Of a DNA stretch of 64,000 nucleotides, positions 12,225 through 25,564 are shown in pieces (the stretch's first letter is position 1; the number at the start of each line of letters is the position of its first letter). This DNA is from Manduca sexta (lineage: Eukaryota; Arthropoda; Insecta; Lepidoptera; Sphingidae): NCBI RefSeq assembly GCF_014839805.1, contig NC_051140.1:9693826-9757825 (forward strand), given 5' to 3'. The notes beneath the pieces are model-generated. The model saw only the letters and a list, made by a program, of their open reading frames with translations. It made no database searches and was not told where the DNA came from. The position numbers were made by a program, and so were the translations under genes.

Positions 12225-12387
12225 CAGTCAGCCGCAAAAGAAGCTGATCAAATTCAAAATTAACCGCTAACTTTAATGAAAGTATTATTTTTTCTTCATC
12301 TAAAAGTAAGTAATTCTTTTGAAGTTTATGTTAATCAAAAAACGATTTGAAATTTTGAATTGGTTCAGAAACTTTTGAGGCTGATTT
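12225..12387. mobile_element. Mariner-like MITE, about 160 bp
   Basis: The left end, from CAGTCAGCCGCAAAAG and running into AAATTCAAAATT, recurs inverted at the right end (AAATTTTGAATTGG ... AACTTTTGAGGCTGATT). The terminal inverted repeats are about 35 bp with scattered mismatches. The left flank is TATA, in line with a TA target of the Tc1/mariner superfamily. There is no transposase frame, so it is non-autonomous and fairly old. Confidence 0.55.
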
Positions 12388-14434
12388 TAGATATACACTA
12401 AGTTATAGCATTATTTATCTAGAAACACTTATTTATCACTAATATTTCTAGATAGGAATTTTGCTAAAATTATTTACCACTTACATGGTTGTAGGCGCAT
12501 AGAAAAACAGTGAGAATTAGGAGCAATGAAAACAAAATTGTAGAAACTTTATTCTTATTGAATGGAATTCTTAAAGTCCTTCTAACAGAATGACAAATTT
12601 TAGCACTTTGCATTAACATGAACAATTCTAGTAATTATATTCCGCGCAGCCGTTAGCGGCCTGTCCATTAAAATAGAATAAAGTATGTAGATACTTTGTG
12701 CATAATATTACCTAATATTTAACCATTCAACTATACGTAGAATCCATATAAGTTAGTTAAGTAGTGGGCACATCTATGTTTATTTATTTATTTATAAATA
12801 ACTTAAAGATACTTTTAAAATGCTCGGGCATCTGGTAAAGTGTATCGTAACATGCCATTGATGTGCCAGTCAACTCGGCCTTGCATGTTGCAATCCTCTT
12901 GTGGTTTATAACACAGGTACAAAGCGCTTTACGTTTTGTTTGTTATAATTCACGAGTAAATTCCTTGGATACAGCACAGCAAGTTCAGCGCTGCATAGCT
13001 AAATGGTGATTGATCATCTTTATGCTGGGTAATAGCACGCGGCAGGTGCATAAGTCACTGCTATCGCGTAAGCACGTCATTGTCATCGTTTAGATAAAGC
13101 GAAAACTCACTTCTTTAGCAAAATTTACAATACATATTCAGATTTATGGGATACATTGCCAGATCTTTCTTCCTATCTATTCATTCTAGACACGGTTAAC
13201 TCAAACAATGTAGTAATGTATGTCCGAAAATGTAGCACGATTTATTGAGGAACAATCTAACACGCAACAATGTTCCGAATTGAACAGATAATTTCAAAGA
13301 GAATGGGACAACTATGCCGCTCAAAACCGATGCGACGCAACGTTGCGAACATCTGGTCACTACAATCATATCTATTCCAATTATTTTACCAATAAGGAAC
13401 AATTGACTTCAATACGAGTATTCATGTTTATAAGAATATTCCATTTACTACATTTGTGTAAATACAGAAATGCTTTAATTGTATTGTAATATATTTAAAA
13501 ACGTCATTAATATTCTATAAACGATTTGCAAATTTAAATTCTAATGAATACCACAAATCAGTGGGATTGGTCAGTGGTCCAATAACGCGGCCATACAAAG
13601 CTCTTTCGGCTTATGTGGCAATCATTGCAGAGAGCATTGCCTATGAATGGAAATTTGGATTTTTGGTGAATCGACTTTAATATCCGCTTTATAACCACAG
13701 TAGTTAATTAACAACATGTACATAGTGCGCGCTATTTCTTTGTTATAAAAGTCGATGTCATTTTATGACAAAGAGAATGCATAAATGATGATTATTTCGA
13801 TTCAAAATTTTCAATTTAAAATTGATTCTGCAGTCCTTGAAAAGTGTCTACGCGGCTTCAAATTGGAGTAGGAAAACGACAAGTGGAAGATGAAAAATTC
13901 GATTCATTGGAAATATCTGAATCGGTAAAAAACACTTTGTATACATTTGTACTCTTATAATGATTTAACCAAATTGCTTCCTCATTCATTAATTTATGCT
14001 TAGGACAGAGATTAACTGAATTATTAGCTTAAGTAATAAAATAATTGTGTAATAAGATTTAATTAGCTCAATTTTCCCATAACTATATAATAAAAAATAT
14101 TTTGCTGCCACCTAAGTGATTTCAAGTGTCACAAGTTATAAGGTTTTTAATGCTTGAATTATAAATTCTTTGATCACATTGTAAGTTACGACAAAGCCAA
14201 CCTTTGAATTATGAAAAAGTTGAGCCTCACTAATACTAAACCATTCAAAGACTTTGTCCTTTTATTATGAATATCTGATTTGAACAAAGAAATAACCTGT
14301 TAATTCTGGGATAAAATAATATAAAGGAATTATTAAAAAAGGTAACTGTATTACGAAAGCTTAAGCCGAGTTTATAAGAAAGTTGAGATGTACGACGTTT
14401 ATAAGAAAGCGTAAGGTGGGCGCAAGAGCGGCGG
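12388..14434. other. AT-rich noncoding DNA
   Basis: Nothing recognisable beyond chance open frames. I see no tRNA, splice-bounded exon or repeat with defined ends. Confidence 0.5.
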
Positions 14435-14448
14435 CCGCCAGATGGCGC
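14435..14448 (+). promoter_or_regulatory. Perfect CTCF-type motif
   Basis: CCGCCAGATGGCGC matches the CTCF core consensus CCRSYAGRKGGCRS at all 14 positions, and AGATGGCGC is also the insect CTCF core. It sits in a small GC-rich patch (about 14410-14470) inside AT-rich DNA. Insect CTCF acts at domain borders and promoters. Occupancy here is inference. Confidence 0.45.
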
Positions 14449-15191
14449 GTTGGGATGCGAGATCGATACCTCGCCATGAATAATTAACATGGATGTGCTG
14501 CTTTTTAAGTCTTCGATGTTCTGATTAACCTTGTATCATTTGTAAGCCTATTATTTCCTCACTGATCCTCTTTCATGTAACGCGCCGGTATCGTGTTAAA
14601 TATGCAGGAGAGGCATTTTTATTACATCCATTCAGATGGATTGATACACATATAAACCCAATAGACAAAACGAATTGGGTTGAAGAATGCAAAACAATAC
14701 AAGCTAACAATTTCAATCGTTCAGCCCGTTGTTTGAAAGGGGATCGCGTCAATTTCCCGCTCGGCGGCGTATAATTCACGTAAGCCATAATACACTAGTT
14801 TCGAAGCGTAATTCTATACAGGCAGAATAGACAGAACAGTATATCTGGAAAATTTCCGTCGTAACACCCTTCTCAAGTACACTATTGGATCTTATTAGTG
14901 CTTGGAAGTTAACTTAGTTTCAGCATGTATCTTGCAAAACATGTGTCTACCTGACTATCTTGGCAAAATGACCGGCCGCTTGTAATTCCAGATGACGCCT
15001 CGGAATTAAACCAAACTAGAATTTGCATATTCAAATAACGCGTTATTTTCAACCGTCCCGTGCCCAAGGCCTAATGGTTTTAAAGAGACGTCGTTTGGTT
15101 CTGATAAAAGTAAGAAATTTGAGTTTGCCGTTTTATACGAAAAAAAAACAGTGTATTGGTAATTTTTAGAAGCTGTTGTGAGGGAAAATAG
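14449..15191. other. Noncoding DNA
   Basis: No supported gene. The short - strand frames on either side of the CTCF-type motif have no splice support. Confidence 0.45.
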
Positions 15192-15209
15192 ACGATAGAC
15201 GTCTATCGT
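15192..15209. repeat. 18-bp perfect palindrome
   Basis: ACGATAGACGTCTATCGT is its own reverse complement. It lies 12 bp before the target duplication of the hAT MITE. It may be a dimeric transcription-factor site or a chance palindrome. Confidence 0.6.
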
Positions 15210-15229
15210 GGTAAATTATTAATATATAT

Positions 15230-15392
15230 CAGTGGCGAAGCATTCATACAACACAATTCCTACTGGCTTCCCTTTTAGGTTTATTTGCGTTTGTCTTAGT
15301 TTTTGTTTTCTGTAAAATTGGCCGCGATTTGTTGACTAGGGCATTTTTTTTGCCTCGGGTTACCTTTTGAAAAACTTCTCCCTTCGCCACTG
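15230..15392 (+). mobile_element. hAT-type MITE, 163 bp
   Basis: It has perfect 11-bp terminal inverted repeats (CAGTGGCGAAG at 15230-15240 and CTTCGCCACTG at 15382-15392). It is flanked by a perfect 8-bp duplication, ATATATAT (15222-15229 and 15393-15400). The CAGNGGCG ends and 8-bp duplication are hAT superfamily traits. The core is too short for a transposase. A second, inverted and more decayed copy lies at about 40399-40546. Confidence 0.8.
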
Positions 15393-15400
15393 ATATATAT

Positions 15401-15773
15401 TTTTATGACTGGATATACTTTCTAGTGTACATACAGTAAAAAGGATTGAAATAATTTTGGCAATTCTTGAAACAGACAATGTGTCCATGGTCGACTTAAA
15501 ATTTCAACTATTCTGTACAAAACATTTCACACTAATAATATTTTTGTGATACGTCTATAAAATAAAGTTTAGTATTACCTTTTGAAAATATTAATTAACT
15601 CAGCTTTCCGCAAGTTGATTTGGTAAGGTGTATCGCGAAGTAAGCAAATTAATACGTTACCTAACTTTTGATACTACTTACAACTTTGCGATCTCTCGCT
15701 TACCTTGCTATGTAATACATATTTCGTTAAAACTGTTACTTGTACCTGAACCATTGGTGTTTCGATTCTTTAT
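15401..15773. other. AT-rich noncoding DNA
   Basis: No recognisable feature. Confidence 0.5.
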
Positions 15774-15774
15774 A

Positions 15775-16030
15775 ACTAGCTTTTTCTCACAACTTCGCCC
15801 TTAGAGCAAAAGTTTTTTCGAGATAAAATTTAACCTTTATTTTAAGTTAGGCCTCTACCAATACATATGTGAAAACTGCATTCAATTTCATGCAGTATTT
15901 TTTCATGATGCATGTACAAACATACAGAGATAAAGCTACGGACAAAAATTTTAAAAACAGTTGTTTTGGCTCATGTTGGTTTAACATAGACCCCTATTTT
16001 AGTTTTTTCTCTATAATATACATCAGCCGT
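15775..16030 (-). mobile_element. Old Helitron-like remnant
   Basis: CTAGCTTTTTCTCACAACTT, preceded by A, looks like a decayed Helitron 3' end in - orientation. The downstream text shares phrases (TTATTTTAAGTTAG, AACAGTTGTTTTGGCT) with 20085-20160, so both are copies of one repeat family. The 5' end is not visible. Confidence 0.4.
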
Positions 16031-18506
16031 TTACAATTTTATTATTATACGCATATACCACATTATATTTACGTAATTATGTTTATCTTTGATTAAACTA
16101 ACAATAAATATTAAAATTTTAATCGTTATTGGGAATACCAATAGCGGAGTAAGACAATTGTGTGAACACAGTTTATTTTTTGTATAAAATGTAGTCTAAA
16201 TATTAATACACAGCGTGACTATCTGACAAATTTCATCAATATCCATTCGGCGGCATTTCTTCTTACTTCTCACAAGCACCCAAACATTTTCGCAAACATT
16301 CGCTGATCTGTATTTTATTTATTTTCTCTTCATAAACAAAGGAGTACTGGCGGACCTAATAGCATACCTACCTATTTTGTCCCAGTTAATCTTATGGTGG
16401 TGAAGAAATAAACAACGATAAATTACACTGTTTTACTTTACATATAACATACGTAATCGTAAATATATTATATACATAATAAATAATGCATAATTATATA
16501 TTTAAGTATATATAATATAAGAAATAAATAAATAAGTATAATAATAGATATGTGCAATGTACATACCAATGTGGTGATTCTACCGCTTCATTGGAAAGTA
16601 ATTGCTGAATTTCTCATTTTGAATATTAGCAGTGTGGTGGTTGCCGTTATTTCGAGGGGAAGGAAGGAAGAAAGGAAAGGAAGAATATATTGGCTAGCTA
16701 GCTACATTAGAAAATGTACATATGTTATGTTTCAATAAAACACCCATCAGTCCATTAGTTATAGTGATTTACTTACATGCGTATTTTATTTGTTCTGCAC
16801 AATTTGCCGACAAATGGAAGAAAGCTTTCTGCTGTTCCTGATTGTTGTCGTGACAAAGAATACGTTCCCAGTGGACACGTATTTTACTGCTTTAGAAGCT
16901 TTTACCGAATGAAACTTACCTTACTTGACTTATAACATTTGCGATTGTGTCGAATAGTCTGCAATCTATATGTATAGATATAAATTATGTATTCGACAAA
17001 GAAAAAAAACACTGGAAAATCCAATTAACAGTACTTGAATATAATTTTCGGTGTACAACTTTCAAATATGTTAACTTTAGTATTATTGTTAATTAAGAAG
17101 TGGCAATAAAATATAATTAGTTACTTTTTCAAAATGATTAAAAAAAGTGAAAACTTTGTAACAAAAAGCCTACACTCTGTATTTACAATTAGGACAAAGT
17201 AGTTGCCCGTGTTATGTCAGGAACGAAAAACATGAACCATATTTTGTAAATAGTTGTGCCCGTTATCCCGTATTAATTTAAACATTAATACAACACATTG
17301 TATTTGCAGTTCGATTACCTAATGGTGTTATTAAACACTGAAACTCTAACTATACGTAATTCGTTGTTAAATGAAGGGTCATGTCGGAAAGAGCTTCCTT
17401 ATTCGCCGTAATTTACCCTGTTTTTCTGTCCGTGACCTTTTTCAGTAATAGCATCGTTACGCCCATGCTAAATGTATATTAAAGGGCGGTAGAATAACAT
17501 AACTGTTAAATAATTTTAACAAAAAATGCATTAATATAAATCTCGTGTGACAAAATGACGTGCAATTTTTACTTCTTATATTATGAAAGTACTCAATTCC
17601 GGATGTTCTTTTCCGACGATACAGAACGAAACATGGAAATGATTTTAAAATATACGGCTGCGTCGCTTAAATTAAAGGCGGAAGTCGGAGCAATGTAATT
17701 TTAGACAGTCGAGTTTTAAATTTGATACATATGGCTAAAAAAATGTTATATTTTTTTTTAATGTACGAGTATAGGAGACCCATACAACCCCTTTCTTTTA
17801 CTCATCATTATTCCGTTTGTATACCAGATTTAGTAACTTAGCCAAAATGCCTTTCTGCAATCGTTAATGCTAATAGTTAACAAAAAAAATATAGGAATAA
17901 CATGTCATGTCCGTATATGTTTTATTTATAAAATTGTTGTTAGTTTTGGTTGGTGGAGATTTCTTAATATTAAGTGCCTTGGTTAAACAGCGGACACAGC
18001 GGGACGGCAACGTGGTGCTGGCGCGTCATGAATAGTTGTAATGTACTAGTTTACATAGAATATAAGGATTATTATCACGGGTAGTTAGGAGGTCGTAATC
18101 AAGGTGCGGGAGATCCTTTGAATTCTTATGTAAAATAAATTTCATCGCAATAGTAGTAAAATTTTCATAACATTTTCCACAAACCAATTTATATTGTTCT
18201 TCATTAATATAAACGTTACGCGAACTGATTGAAAGCAATTATCCTACGTGCGCATTTTCGCTTTGATACGTTAGTTTCAATTAACGAATTGTATTCATCG
18301 CCCACTAATTGTTATTTTAATGGCGTTGAGCGAATCGACGATACCACTGCACCCTATTATTCTCTGATATGCTCAATATCATTAATTAATACACATCATA
18401 CATTGGCACGAAAGTAATTATGAAACTAATTAAAAAAAAATCGTTGTCTTTATTAGAGCAACAGAATTCAAAACAACAGTTTACTTAGAATTTATGTCTG
18501 TCTGTA
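16031..18506. other. AT-rich noncoding DNA
   Basis: No supported gene. A purine-rich GGAAGGAAGAAAGGAAAGG run lies near 16660-16682. Two opposite short frames around 18026-18417 have no splice support. Confidence 0.5.
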
Positions 18507-18559
18507 TTGTACATGCACCACGCAAAAGTATTGCATAGAATTGAATGCAGTTTTCACTC

Positions 18560-18800
18560 ATATATTACTAGAGGTCCATATTTAAATATAAGCTCATTTT
18601 CATCCGGGGAAAATATAAAGTGGGGCTTTTATACTGGCAAATCTTACAAGCGGGCAGAGCCGCGAGCAAAACCTATAAATGTGATAATTTGTGAGGATGG
18701 ATAAGATAACCATTTACTAGGATGTGTGGACGATTTTTAGGTTTAAAGCTAAAAACGCTGAATCGATTTAAATGAAATTTGGTAGACCATAATATATTTC
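18560..18800 (+). repeat. Decayed Helitron-family fragments
   Basis: CGGGCAGAGCCGCGAGCAAA (from 18651) resembles the family's GC-rich 3' hairpin region. AACGCTGAATCGATTTAAAT (from 18754) is a phrase common in lepidopteran Helitron bodies. No intact ends remain. Confidence 0.4.
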
Positions 18801-19184
18801 TTTTGTTTAGCCAACTTCAAACGAAATTACTTTTCAGATGTTTAAAAATGTTAGCACCATTTTATTTCGAATCTTAATGCGGGTCTTCAGTTATTATGTA
18901 AATAACGATAGAAACAATCGATTTCAACATAACCAAAACTGTTTTTCATAATTTTAGTTAATTTTGATAAGTTATAACTCCTTTTTTAAGACTACAGTCT
19001 CTGTTTAAACTAGATTTTATTTTCTTAGTCGTTTGTTGTTATATGTAAAATAGCACATACCTGTACCAGGTGCGAACAGAGAGTGTACTTGCACTGTAAC
19101 TCAATAGATGTAACTTCGTCGGTGTTACTCGGACTTGGTCCACAGAATTTCAACTCCGAAATTGTCTTTCAGACTTATATAACA

Positions 19185-19420
19185 CTAGGTTTTCCTCGCG
19201 GCTTCACCTGAGTGAATGAACGATCCGTATAATATGTACTATTCAAGATAAAAAGTTGGTTAAGTACTTATATAATCCTGAACAATATTATGTCGTAGTA
19301 AGTATCTAATAAAAATAATAACTTATCTCTATGCCTAATTTTAACTAAATCGGTTCTGTGTTTACCTCCAAGAAACATCTAAATATCCATACATTTTCAA
19401 AAACATTATCTTTCCATGGC
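19185..19420 (-). mobile_element. Decayed Helitron, - orientation
   Basis: CTAG at 19185-19188, preceded by A, is followed by GTTTTCCTCGCGGCTTCACC, the complement of a Helitron 3' hairpin end. Downstream TTAACTAAATCGGTTCTG resembles the usual body phrase. The 5' TC end could not be placed. Confidence 0.4.
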
Positions 19421-20014
19421 ATATATATTGCAATGCTTTTGTATGTCAGTTAAAAAAATCATAGAATTTATTGTGTGTGTCTTGTTAGTTTGGACACTTT
19501 TGAGGTCGATTCTCACTTACAGACATATTCGTCTAAAATAACATAATATGGCAAGAATAAAAATAGAATAATTACTATGAATGTCATATCGTAGCGATAA
19601 GTCTGTTGCTTAGGATATGTCATACCTATACATATTTTTGATCATTAAGGATTGTATAAAGGCATCTTATCTACGGACCCTGGACTGTGCTCGTCAACCT
19701 AATATATCAGAATATACCTACATAAGTGAAATCTCTTAATAATGCACAGTACCAATTACAGTGTATTCAATAACTCATGCACACTATAAAACGGCTATGC
19801 GTCATGACACACATATTCCATGTTATTATAATGTTCACCGGAATGTCCCACTCCACAAAATTTCTATAAATTCGTATAAATAAAAAGATCTTGTAGTTTA
19901 TATTTGAATCTAACTTAGTTACTATGATAAAGTGGTTTAAAATCCGTTGTCTAGAATCGAAAGACAGCATCATAATCTAGAAAGTTTGACGTAGATTTAT
20001 TTCATTTTATTTTA

Positions 20015-20170
20015 CTTGTGGCATCGCTCGCGTAATATTTTTATTTTTGACAATTCCCGCTTTTTTTTCCCTGGATATAATGGTGCTTCTATTTTAAGTT
20101 AGACATTTGACAATACATCGCTGGGAAAAAATTAATAAAACAGTTATTTTGGCTTCTGCTGCTCTAATAA
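20015..20170 (-). repeat. Repeat fragment related to 15775-16030
   Basis: It shares TTCTATTTTAAGTTAGACAT-type text and AACAGTTATTTTGGCTTCTG with the element at 15775-16030, and opens with a GC-richer GGCATCGCTCGCG. Probably an old Helitron-type copy. Confidence 0.4.
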
Positions 20171-20703
20171 AGATCTCATATCAATTTTCCTTCGACGTTT
20201 AAAATGTAGAGACATGGCTCTGTTTCAATTAGAATATATTATGTAAAATAAAGATTAATTCTTATCGCGGGTGGTTTTACGATTAAAGCTCATATCGACA
20301 GTTGAAATGCTAATTGACTTAAGCGGCATTTTTTTGCGATACTACGTTTTATACATAATTAAAATCAGCAGGTTTTCTGTATTTTTTTAATCTAGTTAAA
20401 ATTTTCACTACACTAATTACATGTTTAGTAATGTTTGGTATGTAGCATATTGTTAAGAGGATTGTATCGCTGTTTCAAACCGCATATCGAGTGCAACTGG
20501 CATGGTTAGGCCGCGTTTCGAGCAACCAGTCCTTAGACAGCAGACCGCATCGTGGTCAATTCTTGAGACCACTCCAACTGTGCAACGCTTATAAGTGAAT
20601 ATATCTTGAGAATGATTTAACTGATTTTAGTTTACTAATATTTTTTAGAAAATATGTATTGCAAGAAGGATTAAGAATTTTGCACTGAAAATTATAGAAA
20701 ACT

Positions 20704-20752
20704 TAACGACTATTTTAACTTCACGCATTAATGACTATTTTAACTTGGCGCA
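20704..20752 (+). repeat. Short tandem duplication, about 25-bp unit
   Basis: The unit AACGACTATTTTAACTTCACG repeats once as AATGACTATTTTAACTTGGCG. A local slip or duplication with no coding role apparent. Confidence 0.6.
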
Positions 20753-20869
20753 TATGGACATGCATTTACCAGACAACAGTTTTTTTCGTTCTTGATTACA
20801 TATATATTTTGTTTATTTCTATACATGTATGTGTCACAGAACTTCTCCGTAACCATTAGACCGATTTTT

Positions 20870-21003
20870 GGACCCAGCATTGGACCGAGTAGGTGACGCT
20901 GTACTCGGGTTCTACATTTTTTTCTACTTTTTAGTGGAGGACTGTTTTTATCGGTGCCGCTATGTTAAATAAAGCAGTCATGGAGGATACCCATGCTGGG
21001 TCC
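20870..21003. mobile_element. Short element with 11-bp terminal inverted repeats
   Basis: GGACCCAGCAT at 20870-20880 is perfectly inverted as ATGCTGGGTCC at 20993-21003, with 112 bp between. The match is unlikely by chance at this distance, but I see no target duplication. It may be a MITE or a structured RNA-like fold. Confidence 0.4.
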
Positions 21004-24000
21004 CGATAGAATAAGATGGTGGGTCTTCGCAATTTATAATATCAACTATCAAAATATTAATCCCACGTTTTCATAGTCAGAAGTTTAATGAAAAAAATAT
21101 CACAATACTTTAAGGTAATAGATATTTCTAGCTTAAAATGTACATATAATTTTATTACACTGATAGACAATCAACACAGTCCGTGTGAATCAGCAGTGTG
21201 AAATGATGTATTCAAGTTCCTTATATTATAACTTAACTGGCCAGATAGACAAGAAATTTAAAGTTTATCCTCTAAAGCGGTAAATACCATCTAGCAAACG
21301 GCTAACCAGTAAATATTTTTTAGGCTGTAAAAAAATCTATGAAATTATATTCAAGTGTATGTTATGCTTGGCACGCAACTTGGAATACCTATAGTTTAAT
21401 ATTATAGTTGTTTTTTTTTTTTCTCACTTTATATCAAGCGACGACTGTGGTATATGTATTAAATAACAATCAGTTACCATTATTAAAGTCTAAAATACAT
21501 AGCATATTAGTCTTACCCAATAAAAACATAAAAATGAATCCACGCAACGATAATAAGAGCATTATATTATATTTTATAATTAAATATGTTAAGAAAAACT
21601 TCGTATCTCATTTTAGGCACATTGCGCGCACGGATAAGTTTGAGATTTAGCATAATTAAAGTTTATATCACGCCTTACAAATATATTCAATTCGACGATC
21701 GAATTTCGACCATTGAACGACCACTGGTATTTTTATTTGTGATTTTTAATTTTTATTTTAGTGACTACTCTGAATCCGATGAAAAAAATATAATGTGGGT
21801 AACAAGTCAGCAAACTAATATAACCTTAAAGGTGACCTATAATTCTTAAGAAAACATTCAAAAAGTGACCTAGTTACTTTTGTTCGTAATAGTTTTATAC
21901 TTAGACGAAACTGTACGAAATAAAAGAGGAAATACCTAGAAACAGAAATTACAAATTCAGACACTGAACATTTGGAATGTCTCAGTGTGAAAGAGACCTA
22001 ACTATGCAGTTAACTGCGAGCTATTTCAGATCGAATCGAAGCGTTGGGGTTAATTCGTCCGGACGTCATCGCCTTAATCCACTTAACCATTCGCTGACTG
22101 ACGTGATTCCGGATTCGGACCGATCTCGTATAACGGGGAATGCCGTAAATCCTTATTGTATGGAAAATCCACGTCCACGATAGCAACGTATAGGCACTAG
22201 AGAAACAATGTAATCCGCAGTAATCCCTTCTCACTGACACTCGAGTGATGGTACGGTGTCTCGTACAGCCCCAGTGAAGCTTATATCACGATAGAGATTG
22301 CAAATTGAATTTAGTTGATCGACATAAATTTGATTACCGCCGTGGATAAAATAGTTTTCTAGTGTTTGACTACGTAAGTTAAATTTTTGATGTTTTTTTT
22401 TACATGCACGTTTAAAATTCTGATTTATTTGTATAGGGTAAGTGCGAAGAGATCTCACGCCTTAATAGGGTTCAGTAGCAGTATATTTTAATATTGTGAA
22501 GAAATATATTTTGCTATTTTTATGGTACCGTGTTGATGTGTGATTTTTGATAATTTTGGAATAATACTATCATAATGACATATAGTACAATAGCGATCTT
22601 TTACTATTCGTTCTGATGATCGTTGATCATAGATAAGCATTATCATATCGATATTCCTTAGGGACATCTGTTCAACACTAACCTCAAAATCAACATGAAA
22701 ATATGTATTGTATGAAAACCTTATAATAAAAAAGAATGATTATTGTTTTATTTCGAAATACGTTAATCCTTCTATTTTGTATTGTTTTTTTACTATCATA
22801 CAGAATTAAATTATGCGGGACGGATCTACATGTAAAGATGTGAATTCTCCATTCAAGGCTATAAACTAATAAGAAGTACTATATGAGTACTGAAATAGTT
22901 GGCCCAATGTTTAAAAGTGCCATATTTTTTATTGCGAAAAAGCTTAATAATTTATGGACGTTCTCCAAATTAATATCAATTTTAACTTTTGTATAAAAAC
23001 CCCTAACAATTAAGTGAACGAACACATAAATTATTTAACGGAAATATTTTAATTTGTATGACGCTCTAAATTATTTTACATGTTGTAAAATCTAGAAAAT
23101 GTGTAAGAGCTAAACACGTTAGTCAATTAGAGTGCGTTGTTGAGAGGAAATTGTAGCGGCAACGATATAAATGCAATTATTGTCACTTGTTGCCTAGCCT
23201 GCGCTTAAATTACATTTTATTCCCGCTGCGACTAGGACAACGACTAGAGCAATTTATAAATTATCTTACGCTTTATATTTTCCACCCAATCTTATTATGT
23301 TAAATGTTTATGAGGTAATTTTTAAGTCTCTCTGGCATTTCAAATTGTGCACTTATGTTGATAGACTGTCGTGATGCTTATTTCTTAGAATGAGTTAAGT
23401 CTTTCTTGCTTAGTTGGCCTGTGGCAGTATATCTATTAGTAAAACACTGAACCTTTAATTGTTCAAATATTAAATAATGAGTGACGAGAGGACATGAAAC
23501 AATCGTAGTCTAGTAGAGTTCATTAAATAAATAACATTAATACGCCTGATGCCAATATTTTAACAAGTTTATGAACTTAGTTATTTGTACCAATTTTACA
23601 AGTAAAATATACTTTACTTAATATGTGATTAATCTTGCTATATCTACTACAATATAATACATTTGGTATCTACCAATCGTGGCAATGTTACTAGTTCGTA
23701 ATAGGTTAATATCAATATTGAAGTAAGAAAGTTAATTCGTTACAAACTTGGTGTTGATATTACATAACCTTAAAGCGAATGAGAAAGTATGTCACGGAGT
23801 AGTTAACTCACGTGGAGGATCTAAAAAGTTTATATTTGGCCGTAAAAATATATCACGTTCATTTATTCTAGTGAAGTACGTGAAGTATGATAAAGTTACG
23901 CGAAAGCGAATTCAGGGATTATAGTTGCAAAGGTATTTAAAAAATGGAAACTAAATGGAAACGTAAATATTAATATCCATAGTTGTTACTTAATTCAGGC

Positions 24001-24650
24001 CTCTTGGAACTTCGAGTTATCATTATCACATGTATTGAGTGTGGATTTAATGTTATATACTAAACGAAAGCTACGAAATAGTAAGTGGTTAACGGATTTT
24101 TTTTATAAGTTTTTACAACAGGGATGCATGTATACCGCTGAAGTCAAATATTTTTTTAACTATGTAAATAAATATTTTTAATAAATATTGGTAATTGAGA
24201 AACATGGTTCTAGCGCTAATTTTACACAAGGATTTTTGAAAATTGGTCCCTTATAGTCTAAATTAGGCTTAATTAATTCAAGCTTACAGCCATAAAATAA
24301 CAATTTACTTATTTTAAAGACTGCATAATTCTTTTTTTTTAATAATAATAAATCTCCTTATCTAATCCAGACAGTTATTACGTGGTTCTATGATCGTTGT
24401 TACTACATTTTTTCTTTAACAATGGCCTTTGAGAATCTCTGGAGGAATAAACTAATGCATTTTATGTGTATGATGAAATCTGAATGTGTAAAATATGAAA
24501 CGTGGGTGGTCGGTGGAACGGTCAACGCAATCTAGTCGTGGTATTCTACTATGGAAATGTTGCAGCACACACGTAAACCATAATAATGAAAAGACTAACA
24601 GAAAACACTTTTAGACACACTGTATTAAATTGTATATAATGCGTCCCCAT
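21004..24650. other. AT-rich noncoding DNA
   Basis: No supported gene. A GC-richer patch at about 22040-22180 is open on both strands but shows no splice junctions. The rest is AT-rich with homopolymers. Confidence 0.5.
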
Positions 24651-24673
24651 TTGGATCTAAGGTTTAGATCCAA
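24651..24673. repeat. Perfect hairpin, 10-bp arms
   Basis: TTGGATCTAA-GGT-TTAGATCCAA. The loop is 3 nt. Function unknown. Confidence 0.55.
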
Positions 24674-25564
24674 CATAAAATTTCAACCTCTTGGGAAATA
24701 CCACCACGATAATTTAGACATCGTATTTTAGAGCAGTAAAGAGGTCACACGATCAAATATCCATATTATAAGAAAAAACTATGAGTGCGTTTTAAACTTT
24801 TGAAGGATATCCCGTGTTAGGTTTTTCTGAGGTTAACATAAAATATTATGCTGTTTTAGCAGATTGCCGTATGACACGATTATGATATTCAAAAACAATT
24901 TTTGAGTCCTCTGTTACAAACTGTTTTTAAATAAATGAAATGATTTAAATACAGAACCTTCAAAACTAGATAGAAGTTAGCAATATAAATCAAAACTTGG
25001 TTAATGAACAACGACACTGAACATCGAAAAAATCTTTTGCTATTTATTACACAGTAGATAAATCATAATTTATGAAAATGCTTGTAGTAAATATATCAAA
25101 CATGACAGAGCTTATGATGTAGTGGAATAATATCCTACAATACTTCACTATTCAACTATTCAAAAGGAATTTTATGTATCTTTTCTTTGCCGTGATTCAC
25201 GTGTATCGCGAATGTTCTCTGTATCTAGTTTCGTTTATAGATAACCCGTGACAGGAACAGGTGGGTTCATTTTATTTCTTTTGAAGGAGTTGAACGACAA
25301 TTATCCGATGATTTATCTTCAAAGTTAAATCTTCTAGCGGCAGTTTCTACTTTCATCTCGCTTGAAATACCGGTGCTCGCTGCGTCGCTTTTAATAATCT
25401 AGCTGAAGTGTCTATTCGTTTTAATGGTTTATTTTTTATTATTATAAATGCAACTGAATTACGTCGCATCTCTATGATGACTATATATTATGACTACTTT
25501 GGATTTAGATTATATTTACTGACAAAATATAAGTAATTTTAGTACTTAAATCCTCATGAATTAA

